64,000 nt of DNA. Source: Neodontobutis hainanensis (lineage: Eukaryota; Chordata; Actinopteri; Gobiiformes; Odontobutidae). Position 1 is the stretch's first letter. Each line of letters begins with the position of its first letter. A program made the translations under genes and the position numbers. The notes beneath the pieces are model-generated. The model ran no database searches, was not told the origin of the DNA, and saw only the letters and a program-made list of their open reading frames with translations. The stretch covers positions 1,603,001-1,667,000 of the forward strand of contig JALDNG010000020.1 of assembly GCA_024349245.1 (NCBI GenBank). The letters are read 5' to 3'. Below, one piece after another: positions 22,245-34,400 of this stretch.

Positions 22245-22680
22245 AACTCAGATAGAATGGAGCTCTTGTTAATTGGTCCTGCCCTTCATCGGCACAAGTT
22301 CAACAGTCTTACTGCCTTGATCAACAACTGTGTTTTGGACCATGGCACCACTGTTGGGAACCTTGGTGTCATTTTTGACTACACACTATCTCTATATCAC
22401 ATTAGTAAAGTCACTAAACTGGGATTTTTTTCACTTGAGGAATATCTCAAAAATTCGCTCCTGCCTCTCTTTAGCTGATGCTGAAATTCTTATTCATGCA
22501 TTTGTCACATCCAGACTGGACTATTGCAATGCGTTTTTCTCTGGACTGCCGAGAAAAAGTACTCACAGACTACAAATGATCCTAAATACAGCCGCCAGAC
22601 TTTTAACAAAGACCAGGAAGTTTGATCACATTACTCTTGGCTTCATTACACTGGCTTCCTATTAATGTTAGAGCTGATTT
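22245..22680 (+). pseudogene. L2/CR1-like LINE reverse transcriptase fragment
   Basis: Two frames: 22203-22478 (LNSDRMELLLIGPA, GNLGVIFD) and 22330-22665 (AFVTSRLDYCNAFFSGLP, LQMILNTAARLLT). These are the conserved C-terminal part of LINE ORF2. A frameshift near 22460 splits it. It sits inside the BEL/Pao relic, so it may have come in later. Confidence 0.75.
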
Positions 22681-24820
22681 CAAAATTCTCTTGTTAACAT
22701 ATTAAATCCTTTGTGGATGCGCGTTTGGAGACTGATTGGTCATACGTTTACACTGGCTGTAGCTGTAGGTACATGCTCAACCTCTCATATTATTATAACA
22801 CCTGCCTATTGTTGCAGTAGTATTTAGCACGTTTTCTTTTCTCCCCTCTTTCTAGTGTAGACACAAACCTCTGACTGATTCCTGCATGGCCAAAGGTCAT
22901 CTGTCCTCTTGGGAGTCCCATTGAAGATTTCAGATGATTCCCCAAAATTCTGCTCTGCAGCCGATGGATGTAGCTGTAGTCTTTGGCCACCTTTACTGTG
23001 GGGACACGTAAGTGCTGTAATAATAACAAAACATTATTATTAGTATTATTATGTTGTTGTTTTATTGTGTTGGAAATGTTACATAAATATTCCTTATTCA
23101 CACATTCAGCTCGAGCATATACACACATACTTTAGTAAGTAAAATAATGTTTTAAACGTTTCCCAAAAGAAAAGACACTGTTCACATTCTTCAGACACGT
23201 CTGTTGAGTACACTCTGTGACAGGGCCTCATGTGCTGCAGAACCTGATAGTATGACCTCTTTGTCAGTTTCCCACATCTAGAGGAGCACGCTTGCATCTG
23301 CAGAGGGCCCACTTCTGCTTGCTGCTGACGTGGTGCAATACACCTCACCACCATACCCTAAAATATATTGAATTTAGTCTAAGTGCTATTGAATGTTGTA
23401 CTTTGGATCACAAAGACAAAAAGGATGTATTTTTTGTTACTATAAACAGACTATTAAATACAACAAGACAACCAATGCCAGAAAATTAGTTAGTATTAGA
23501 TGAGCTGTGATAAAAAAAGTACATTCTATATTACATTCTGGCTACATTTATAAAGTTGTTATGGCTTACGTTATCTCTGGTGAAGGTTATTGACAAGCCA
23601 AAGGAAATAAAGAAAAGAGTCCCTGGCAAAGTGTATACCCAAAAAGCCACAGAGTTAGCATTAGCTGCTTTGTAAAGATATTTGAAAAAATAATTTGAAA
23701 AGACATAACAGCAAATGTATCAGACTCATCTGACTCTGAAGTCAGGGACATAATTCACTCAGATTTGAAGTAACTTATAATGAGTCATCGTTCCTGTTAG
23801 CTACTTAGCATCCATGTTTTACAAGCATCGTTATTTAGCATTATACAACTGAAAACAAAACACCCCAAATATTATATATGGTCTGTAATGATGTCTTACC
23901 TTTTCAATAAAAAAAGCAAGCTCAGGGTCTGTTTTTATCCCCAAAGTAGCAAGGTAGCAGCAGTACCGCAGTTCTTTCCACTCTGCCTATTTAGCAGCAG
24001 TACCGAAGTTCTATCCATTCTGCCTATGTTCACTCCTTCCCTGACAACGGTCACACTCCTGTTTTCCTTTGCAGGAGTCGCTCGATAAAAGTTTTTTTTT
24101 TTTTTTTTTTTTGAGTCAGTGTCTGGGCTGTGCTGGAGGCATTCATTTTTTTGTTGCTATCTTGACACCAACGCTCGCCGCATGGCGGCTATACTAGGAA
24201 GTCAAAGCTGTACACTGGAGTGCGCACTACGTCACATCCGGGTTAATTTCCCGGAAAAAACGGCCCAGAATTCTGCACAATGAAATGAGCCTAGCAGCTC
24301 ATAGAGACAACAGTCTTTAACAATGAAGGTCTCAGTTGTCTCATCTAATTATGGTCGGCTCATATTTGGGCAAATAAAAACATTATTTGATCTTAAAAAG
24401 TTACATATAGTCCCTTTAAACATCCAAAACAAAAAAAATATTCTGCAAACTTGCAACATTTGTTGAGAGAGTGATTAATCCTTTCGCAAAATATGCACTT
24501 AGCCACATTGTTACTTAAGTTTGTTGTTAAAGTTTTAGCTTGAACGGCTTGGTTTCTTGAGTGTTTGTTTTTTTATGCTTACAAACCTTTGAGTGCTTGT
24601 ATTCATGTTATGGGGTTGCAAGCTAGGTCTGCTTCAGTTGATACAAATTCCACAAATGTCTGGAAAGCTGGGTAATCTCCCTTAGTTTGTCATATCTCCT
24701 TAGCTTTGCAGTCCTATTTTGACACAAGCCAATCTGGTAGTTTCAGCAAGATCCTTTGACTCTCCATACAATCATTAAAAACTTCCAGCATCTTAATGTG
24801 TCATTGCGACTTCACAACTT
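22681..24820. other. composite repeat-rich DNA, no gene seen
   Basis: A 24-base T run at 24089-24112 and a segment up to 24420 ending with TACATATAGTCCCTTT look like decayed element ends. Short ORFs here have no recognisable domain. Confidence 0.45.
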
Positions 24821-25440
24821 TTAAGGAAGTGCAAATTCTCTTAACTCACATCCGTCCTTGGAGCTTATTTTAGGCCAGCTGTGGAGCTTGTCTCTGAAAC
24901 ACTTTCCAATGTCGAAGGGGTTGCCAAACCTCCTTTCAAACAATTGCCAAGCTAAGTCACATGCTTCAGCTGTACCTACTAGGAGAAATCCTTCAACTGC
25001 CTTTTTTTGCAGATCCACCAGGGTACTTTCTAAAGGTAATAGAGCCTCTCGTTTTTGGGAATGTTTTTTCCTTTCGATTAAGGTTTAAAATGGCAACTGT
25101 CATCTTTAAACGTTAAGGGGTCTCCAGTAAATAATGCAGGTCCTGGAGTTAGAAGACAATTAGCATTTATTGCTTCTGCTAATATGCTGACCAAATCTGA
25201 GTTTTGCTGAAGCAGTGTGACAGCTGTTGGGACTGGTGTTGCCCCAGGAATGAATGGTGGATTTGAGGCTTTGAGTGCTTGACTTGTGACTGCTGTATTA
25301 GTGTGTAGAGCAGGACTTGTGACATTTGGAGCTTGGAAGAGTGTGAGTGGTGTAATAGGAATTGCATGACATTCACTCCCCAGTTTATTGCTGCATGGCA
25401 AACTGCGGCTTTCACAGCTATTTTCAGCATCATTGAAGAT
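24821..25440 (-). pseudogene. BEL/Pao gag fragment, broken
   Basis: Minus strand: 25401-25078 holds ALFTGDPLTFK, and 25018-24821 holds AWQLFERRFGNPFDIGKC and KLHSWPKISSKDGCELREF, the typical gag region of BEL/Pao elements. The two pieces are in different frames. Orientation and order fit the pol fragment at 21113-21994, so both belong to one element with later insertions. Confidence 0.75.
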
Positions 25441-25689
25441 TTTTACTCTGGCTTTGGCAGTGTTCAGCTTTTAGATTTCTTCCAAACGTTCAAGTTTCCT
25501 GTGCTGCTCTTCCATTGGTTGTTGCCTCATCAAATTTTCAAGTTCACATTGTTTGGTTTCAACTTCTAGTTTTTGTAGTGCATTTGCTTGTTTCGTAACA
25601 CAATATTTCTTGAGATGCCTCTGCATCGGCTGATGCTTCTACTCTTTTAACGTACTGTGCGCATGAGAAAAGTGAGTTACTATTTGACT

Positions 25690-26390
25690 CTTGAACCACC
25701 ACCTTATCATGGTGGAGGGGTTTGAGTGCCCGAATAATCCTAGTAGCTATGTTGTCAGAGGCTATAGGCCCTAGAAAACAGGGACCATCACCACGGTCTG
25801 CCAGTCCAGAAAACAGGGACCACTCAACCAGAAGATTGGTGGTTCAATTCCTGATCTCCCCACAGTTCATACTGCGGTTGTGCCCATGGGCAAGACACTG
25901 AACCAACCTTGCCTCCAGTGGTGTTCCAGCTGTAACACTGGTAAATTGAAGCTCGTTGCTGTGTGTTGCCGGCCATGCTTCGGGTCCAACTGAACACGTC
26001 CAGTAATCCACACCTCCTGTGTCTGCTACTTCTTGTATCATTAAAGATTACACATCATATCAGTCCAAGTCTGGTGTTGTGCATTTGGGTCCTGAGTCTG
26101 ACGTTACAGCTGATAGGTACCAGCAGGCCAAGCGGACTGCAGCCCAGGTGGTTGTGGAGGCAAAAACTCGGGTCTGGGAGGAGTTTGGTGAGGCCATGGA
26201 GAGGGACTATCCTCAGGAGGGGGAAGCAGTGCCCTGCCAACACTGTTTACAGTGGAGGTGGGAATCTGCTGACTTCAACTGGGGACATTGTTGGGGCGGT
26301 GGAAGGAATACATCGTGGATCTTGCTTTAAGGTTACTATTGTTTTGCATAAATCTTTGGTTTTAATGAACTTCTTAATGTAAACATGCCA
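25690..26390 (+). pseudogene. LINE fragment
   Basis: 26019-26330 contains RYQQAKRTAAQVVVEAKTRV and WEEFGEAMERDY; a shifted frame continues NTVYSGGGNLLTSTGDIVG. Both are familiar from fish LINE ORF2 ahead of the reverse transcriptase. Upstream (25695-25760) is a stretch with ACCTTATCATGGTGGAGGGG that often precedes such elements. Shifts and stops show decay. Confidence 0.7.
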
Positions 26391-26769
26391 TGTTTACGTA
26401 TATAGCTGAATGAACTTTTGATTGTTGTGCTTGCATAAAACTTCACCAATGAAAATAAAAGATTACCATAAATAGCAGAACATATCAAGAAGAACTTTTA
26501 AGGAAACTGTGCTGTGAAATAACTTTAGTTAAATTTATTTGGGCTTAAACCACTCTTATTTCCTTAGAGCACAGTCCTTTAGTTATTTTCTACTTTACTT
26601 CATTGTAATTGACGGAGCTCTGTTGCTGGGGAGCGATGAGATGGAGTAATGGCGTCGCCTTGTGATACACATCGGTACCGCGACCCACTGTAGCTGTCGT
26701 CTTCAACTCGAGCTTCTCACTGGCACTGGGCGAGTTTTCACTGTAGATCCTCAATGACTACACACGGTT

Positions 26770-27240
26770 TTCCGAGTATTGGCGCATGTATTTTCCTTCC
26801 CAAATGCCATGAAACGCCGTGTAAACTACAGAACAGAGTAAACAGTGTAATTAGACACTCCATCTTGGATTGCTAACACAAAAATGTAGAATAAAATTAG
26901 CTAACGTTACCTCATGGTCCCCTGTTATTTCGGAGGTCTTTAAGCAAAATATTCAGTCAATTTGTAGATATTCTAGCTGCGTACATTGAACAATGTAATC
27001 ATAAATTCACAATTACAGTTATTACATGTACAAAACAAGTACCTTATGCAGCTGGTTAGCTAACCTTTAGCTGCTTTATACGTGGCTCTCGCGCTGAAAG
27101 AGCACGTGAGGGCATGTCTAATGTACCTGACCCGATAGTCTTCAAAGTGCTCTATAAATTTAGTGATACTAGTGGTATCAAACAAAAAATAACTGATGTA
27201 TGACTGTATAGTACAACATATTATTGCACCTTAAGGAAAT
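26770..27240. repeat. dispersed repeat, copy 2
   Basis: Same-strand copy of 20290-20780. Confidence 0.65.
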
Positions 27241-27904
27241 AAAGACATTTCACTTTCTTCTTATTAATGACTAATAACTGACAACACGATAGAAAACACA
27301 CATATTTTATCTTACCTTGTGTGGCTTGCTCCAGTAAACATAGCATCTGATGAGCGCTCTTTGTCTTGCTTTATCCGACTCCATAAGTTTCCAGTAATTA
27401 ATATATTTCTCTTTCGGCGCTCTGAACGCACATAACCCCACAGAATAGTCCAGAACAGTGTTACAGCAGCAGCAGATACTAGCATGTAGCATTAGCAACT
27501 CTGCTAACAGGAGAGAAACGGACTTGATCCCACTGTTAGTCCAACATCCCTTTGTTCTGATTATTGTTCCACAGCCAGTAATTACAATTTTAAAAGTGGT
27601 TTTGCAAATAAACGACCAAAATTCCCATATCGCGGAGAACACGGTAAACAGAAAAAGTATTATATGTACTGTGTTAACGGAATCCTCCATGAATGAATCC
27701 AGAACTGAACCAGGACTGGACAGTTTTCATGTCAAGATTAAAAAGACTCCGCTCAGAAGAAAGTGAGGACGTCTAATAATGTGGTGAGTTGTACATTCGT
27801 CTCTTAACTTCTTTATTCTGTTGTAAGTTAGGTTCTTGACTCGTTTGTCGCATATTTGCCGCATTTACAAACAATGTGAGAAATTAGCTCACTTTATTAG
27901 CATT
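27241..27904. other. intergenic DNA, no gene seen
   Basis: Two overlapping opposite ORFs (27307-27690 and 27458-27766) show no known domain, no splice context and no sign of coding bias; I do not call them. Confidence 0.4.
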
Positions 27905-28261
27905 CATTTGAACCCAACACATGTTCATTTGAACCCAACACATGTTCATTTGAACCCAACACATGTTCATTTGAACCCAACACATGTTCATTTGAACCCA
28001 ACACATGTTCATTTGAACACAACACATGTTCATTTGAACCCAACACACGTTCATTTGAACCCAACACATGTTCATTTGAACCCAACACACGTTCATTTGA
28101 ACCCAACACACGTTCATTTGAACCCAACACACGTTCATTTGAACCCAACACACGTTCATTTGAACCCAACACACGTTCATTTGAACCCAACACACGTTCA
28201 TTTGAACACAACACACGTTCATTTGAACACAACACATGTTCATTTGAACACAACACATGTT
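27905..28261. repeat. 21-bp minisatellite, 17 copies
   Basis: Exactly 357 bp, 17 units around the core TTTGAACCCAACACATG. Two sites vary between copies (CCC/CAC and ATG/ACG); ACG forms cluster in the middle and right, ATG forms on the left and at the end. A unit of three-fold length without stops leaves three long ORFs open by chance. Confidence 0.95.
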
Positions 28262-29388
28262 GCCACACGGACCGTGGCTGATTTTAGTTGAAGAGCCCTG
28301 CACTAGAGCGTCTTTTATAAACTGTGGCTTATGCAGATATTTATAGAAGATTGTAAAGGTTGATGCACAGTCACTCAAACTCATCACAAACTCATCACAT
28401 GGAGATCGGCTTCAGCCAAACGTTTATAGAAAAGTTCGGGTGGTTGCACAATGAATTGTGAGATGCTGAGGTTCCTATGCTAAAGGAGGTGTGACAACTC
28501 CATCCTTACTATTGTGGAAATTCAGACAGCTCTTATCATGGCCATGAATACACTGGTTTTGAATTTAGCCACAGAAGTCCAACCTATCAATAGCGTGCCT
28601 TTTCATGTCTGAGATGCAGCTGGTGGGAATTGTCAGATTGACTAAAATGGAAAGCTTGAGACATGACGCTGCAGTAACGCAGGCTTTTGGTGTAAATTGG
28701 GGGTTAGACAGCTGCATATGAAGTCAATTCAATGCCTATGCAGTTAAAAAGTTTATACATTTGAAAAAAACATCTAGAAGAGTTAAGTTATTTCTAAGTT
28801 AAGTTGTAATGTTAAACCTCTGTTCCCAGGCCAACTCTGAACCCCCCCTTAGGCTTATCTTTGGGTTCATTGGTTTTACCCAATCACTATTTGAGTCAGA
28901 TTGTTCTATTAGTACTTTCTTAATCTGTCTCAATTATGTTCATTACAGTTATATTATGTTGACTTCTTTTATATGCCTGTGTTTCCTATTTTAAGAGGCC
29001 AGTAAAGCCTATTTTCTCATGATTTATGTCCGTTGACCGGCTGATTTACTGCTTGGTCCCTGACAAACCCTCTGCTCTAAGCCTCATTTCTACTGACGGG
29101 TAAAGTACATGCATAAAAGCATGTTAATCATGTTAGCGTTCAAATCAAGTGCGTCAAATTTGTGTTTTAATTAAATTAAAATGATTGAGGTTTTCATTCC
29201 CATCACACCCAATACCAAAAACAGACAAGACAAATGCCTTTACAGATTGAGACCATGACCAGACCATAAGCTTTACAAAATAGTCTTAAGACCTTTTTCC
29301 AAGACCAAGGCCGGCCTTGAGTACTAACACTATTCGGAACCCACAAGTTTTAGGATTTATATATTAAGAATATTTCACAATAGGTGTA
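28262..29388. other. intergenic DNA, no gene seen
   Basis: No supported ORF. 29220-29340 is the reverse-orientation counterpart of the 3' flanks of genes A and C. Confidence 0.45.
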
Positions 29389-30424
29389 CAGTTGTGGTCA
29401 TAAGTTGACATACCCTGGCAGGAATTGTGATTTTGTTTGGTTGTTTTTCAGAAAACGTGAATGATAACTCAAAAAAACAATTTCCCCACTCATAGCTAGT
29501 GGTTGAATGAAACCATTTATTGTCAAACAACTGTGTTTATTCTTTACTCTTTACTCTAAATCATAATGACAATAGAAACTACCCAAATGAAAGGATGCTG
29601 GAAAGGGAAATTGAAAAATATCTAAGGAATTGAGAATTCCAATCAGCAGTGTTCAAATTCTAATTATAGTGTAAAAGTAATTAAGTATAAAATTAAAAGA
29701 TCAGGTAGACCAACAAGCTGCTAGAATAAAAGTATGCAAAGAAAAACTCACAAATAACTTCAGCTGAAATACAGGACTCTCTGAAGTTAGCCATTACTAC
29801 GCAAATGCCACAAAGCATCAGACTTACAATACGCCAAACAGCACAGAGACAAGCCTCAAATCATCTGGAACAAAGTTATTTGGAGTGATGAGACCAAAAT
29901 TGAGCTTTTGAGGCACAACCATAAACTTTACATTTGGAGTCAACAAGGCCTGTGATGAAAGGTACATCATTCCTACTGTGAAACATGGAGGTAAATCGCT
30001 GATGTGTGAGCTACTAAGGCACAGGAATGAATGCAGCATGTTATCAGAAAATACTGGGGGGAAAATTTTAACTCATCAGCCCGGAAGCTTCTAGACTAGC
30101 CATCTCAGTCTCCTGACCTCAGTATCTTTGAGCCACTCTGGGGGGATCTCAAACATGCAGTTCATAAATTTACAGGAACTTCTTTTTTCAAGAAGAATGG
30201 GCAGCTTTATCATCTGAGAAAGTAAATAGCCTCATCCAAAACTACCACTAAAGACTTTATCATGATTTAAAAAGAGTAAACACAATTGTTTGACAGTAAA
30301 TGGCTTCACTCAACCACTAACTATGTGCAGGAAAAAAAGGTTTTTATGTTATCATTTATATTCTCTAAAAAGTGGCCCAAAAAAATAATCACAAATTCTT
30401 TATGTAAACTTATGAGCACAACTG
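29389..30424 (+). mobile_element. Tc1-like element, internally decayed
   Basis: Left end CAGTTGTGGTCATAAGTTGA, right end (reverse strand) CAGTTGTGCTCATAAGTTTA, each next to a TA. Inside, around 29880-29990, the pieces GTGATGAGACCAAAATTGAG and CATAAACTTTACATTTGG are relics of a Tc1 transposase on the plus strand. At 1036 bp it is shorter than a full element. Confidence 0.85.
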
Positions 30425-30472
30425 TAAATAAAGAAAGAAAAGACAGGTATCCAGCATTTTTTTAATACTCAT

Positions 30473-30478
30473 TTTATT
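30473..30478 (-). terminator. polyadenylation signal of gene B
   Basis: AATAAA on the minus strand, 140 bases after the stop, at the place matching the second signal of gene A. The proximal signal seen in A and C is destroyed here (ATTATAAA). Confidence 0.55.
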
Positions 30479-30617
30479 GTTTTTATGGGTTTTGGGAATT
30501 GTCAAGTGAAAGACAAGGATTATATACAACAGATCTCAGACAAATCAAAGGACATTGTGTGATCTGAATTGAAAACCCACAACACATTCAAACATTTATA
30601 ATGTTCTGTGTTTGGTC

Positions 30618-31487
30618 CTAGTTGGAGTCGACCCGGTACTTGCAGGGACACCCGAAGCGGACCTTGTAGTCGCGGCATTGGCATCCTTTCTGGTCCTGGT
30701 TCCGACAGACGAACCCTTCAGTTGGACTGTAGCTGCAGATAAACAGAGATGAGACTGACATTCAAATTTTACATTCTTACAAAAGGTAACCTTGGTGTCA
30801 GCAAGATCTGAACGGAGCAAACTGTCCCTTTTGTTACATTCAGTACGTTTACAGTACGTAGACTATACTTTGCTGACATTATCTATATAAATAATCTATA
30901 TAAAAACACATATTTATACCTCTGACTGGAACTGCACTAAGTCAAGTTTGTCTAATGAAAACTGAGTCCAGATGCTTTTACTTAAACCTTTTTTTCAAGA
31001 TGTCCTGGATGACTGAGAACCTTCACAGACATTTGTCTAATAAAGTTAAATAATGCAGTTTTTAGTAGCGTGACTGGAGCTGGACTAGGCCTCGGCCCTG
31101 CTCCAGAGTTTCCTGCATTGAGCCAAATGAAGTGAACAAGTGAGAAAACAAGTCCAGTTGGGCAGTGCCAGAGTGAAATTAATGTGAGTGGTATCTGAGA
31201 CCGGGACAGAAAAACTATAATTGGCTAGTGGCACTTTAATTGACTCACCTGGTTCAATAAAGGTAATAAACAGGATTAAACTAAAGTTGGGTAAAACTAA
31301 ACTTGTCCTTACACGTGTATAGCCTGGTTTGTGGCGGTCACAGGAGTGTTTGTGTCCACGGTCACAGCGTCGATGTAGAGCGGATGTTCACAGATCTCAT
31401 GTGGGTATTGTTTCCTGAGTTCGGACAGAAGCTCTGAGTCCCCTGTGCCTGTGGGGTCGTCCTGGTCGTACCATCGTGTCCAGCACA
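30618..31487 (-). other. gene B terminal WxxW module B8 (exons 31487-31313, 30732-30618)
   Basis: VCWTRWYDQDDPTGTGDSE type, as A6 and C5. Where A and C stop after FGC.C, gene B has AAG instead of TAA and reads on to KYRVDSN. Confidence 0.85.
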
Positions 31488-34400
31488 CTGCAGGGACAAA
31501 ACAATAATGGTTAAGGGTAGGGTATATACTGTATAATACTGTATACAATATATGTGTGTGTGTGTGTATATATATATATATTATAGGGGAAAGAAATTTG
31601 GGCTAAACCCAGAATAAATACGGGGCAACCTTTGTAATAAACAAAACAAACTCCAAATAAAGACTAAACCAGTACTAAACAAAGCATTAAGTCAGGAATT
31701 TTGCTTAAAAGGTTTATCCCTTGCTGTAACTGTGCTGCCACCAAAAAGATTAGTGCCTATTAAACTAGTGCCATGTCTCATTAAAATTAACAAATTGCCA
31801 TGGTTACCTTTCTCGCAGCAGAACTTCTGAGGACACATGAACCGGACTCGGAAATCCTGACACATGCCCGACGGCTGATCAGAGTTTTTACAGATGAAGC
31901 CTGTGGTCACATCAGCTCTGTGGAAAAAAATTAGGATTTTTAGGATAAACCAGGACTAAATCATGAATAAACTAGGATTTAACCAGGACTAAACCAGGAC
32001 TCTGGGAATAAATTATGAAAGACAACAGGAGCAGAGTGGAATCCAGGAATAAGAGAAGACAACACATAGGGCTGAAAAAAAAACAAGTCTAGAGCAGGAT
32101 TTAGGAAGTATATATAACAAGGACTCTAACTCTACTCTAACTAGAATACAATTGTTAAATCTCACAGCAAATCTGTGAAAGTTTTGGATGTTCAATATCT
32201 TGATTAAGCTCTTTAAGACGGACATACTTTGAGATGATATTCCCAGTTGCTGCGACGCTGTAGCCTGATGTGGTCTGGACTTCGATCCACAGAGGACTGT
32301 TGCAGATCATCCCTGGGTTTTCAGCCCGAAGAGCGCTAAGAGTCTCCCAGTCTCCGGTGCCGGACGGGTCGTCTCTGTCGAACCATTTAGTGTAGCACTC
32401 TGGAACAAATACAGAAGTAAAGAATAAAACAAAACAAATGGAGTGGAAATAGAGAGTGTGTGGATAAGGGCTCAGCTTCAGTGGATCATTGTTAACATGA
32501 TGGCACTTAATGCCCTTGTTTTATTATTTCTGACCCTTAAGCTTAACATGAGTCTGAAGACTTCTACTTGTTTTTGATTTGATTTTATTCCCACAGACTA
32601 TCATTACCCATATTTTAATTTTTGATGAGGTGTGCATTTTCCAATCTGTAACATTATCACTAAATGCCGCCAAAACTCCATGTTTAAATCATTCAGAAGT
32701 CCATCAAACTAGATGTAGCTTTGGTTAATTCGTCCTGAGATTCAAAAGCAGAGGAGAACTGTTGCGGACTTCAAAGCTTTTAGCCTATGGCTTACCTTTT
32801 TACCTGTTATAAAACATTAGGCCTAAAGCAGCCTTATTATCACTACTATATGAACCTCAATTTTCACAAAATGCTACAGTAAATCTCATTAAAATGGTTT
32901 GTACTTTTAGCCAAAGACATGTAGAACAAAAATTTGTTGTCATTTTCTGGGGGCGAGCTGACTTGACCCCTTTTCTTGGCTTATGAAAAGCAGCCTTATG
33001 ATCACTGTCTGTTATGATGTAGGCTTTTATGCTGAATTATGCAGTAATAAATGAAGAAACTACTTCGAGACAAACTCAGAGATTCTGAATAAGAATGTAT
33101 GACAGTTTATAGATAAAAAAAGCTATATATTATTGCTTTACCATGTCTAGTTTAACACATTATTAAAAATATTATCTATAAGAGTAGCAGAAGTTTCTGT
33201 CACTTTGGAACGATGCAGGGTGTGAAGTGCATAGTATCAATAAAATTCTTAATTAACAAGTTTCTCTGATTTTTTTAAATATTGGTATAATTTCAATTTT
33301 GATATGACAACTGTTGGCTTACCTTTTGGTCGGCAGAACTCAAGCGGACACCGGAACCGGACCTGGTAATCGAAGCACATGCCCTTTTTCTGGTCTGAGT
33401 TTTTACAGATGAAGCCTACAGTTGTGTCAGATCTGTTTAGAGAAAGATGGAAATGATGTGAAAATGCAAGTTCAGAGAGACATTAGAAAGAGACTTGGCA
33501 CAATATGCTGTCAATTCTCTAGTTTATCGTGCTACCCATTACTTACGCAGCAATGATGTTTCCAGTGGCGGCCACAGGAAGCCCGGTTGTGGTCAGGACC
33601 TCGATCTGAAGAGGACTGTCACAGATTTTCTCGGGGTATTCGTTGTGCAGAGTGGCCAGTGTCTCCCAGTCTCCGGTGCCAGAGGGGTCGTCTCTGTCGA
33701 ACCACTGGGTCCAGCAGTCTTCAACGGAGAAGAGACATAGACATAAAGCTTAAAATGCTGCACTCCCTTTGTTTTGTTGACCTCATTAATACAAGGTTTA
33801 CAAATAGTGCAAAATGTTGCAGGGACTTACGACTCTGAACACAGAACTTAGGTGGACACAGGAAGCGCACTCTATAATCGTGGCATTTGCCCTTTTTCTG
33901 GTCTGAGTTTTTGCAGATGAATCCTGTCACGGTGTCATCTCTAGGAAAGAAGAACAATAACTGTATCTCAGAATATTGTCTGTACTCTTTCAACAGAGAA
34001 AATAAATAAATAAGACTGACTCAAAGCCACAACAGCCCCACTTTTACCCTAACAATCCCCACAAATATCTTAAAATGCACCTACTGCACAACTGTTCACT
34101 GTAACAGAGTTACACTGAGGAATGTTATAAAAACATATTAAAAGGATGAAAAGGCATTGCCAAAACATATTTGTGTCAGGCAGACAAGCTCTTTAAGTGT
34201 CAGGTTTATTATGTTTCTCCCAAGCAAATTATCTACAGGTCACTACAGGAGACAGTTTAATCCATAAATTTGTCGTTATTTATGCATTTGGGTCGGATCG
34301 AGGCTGGTTTGTGATCTCACTGGAGTCTCTTTAGAAGCAGACCGCACTGATAAAAGAACTTGACTTGACTTAGTTTCATTTGGACCAAATGTGTCAGAAT

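Noticed and set aside
25832..25860. tRNA-like B box (GGTTCAATTCCTG)
   Set aside because: Lone box within a dispersed repeat, no cloverleaf found.
27307..27766. Overlapping ORFs of 127 and 102 aa
   Set aside because: No known domain, opposite strands over the same bases, and no transcription signals.
27836..28387. Three long ORFs (123-167 aa) over the 21-bp minisatellite
   Set aside because: They arise from a stop-free unit of three-fold length; no promoter, splice or domain support.
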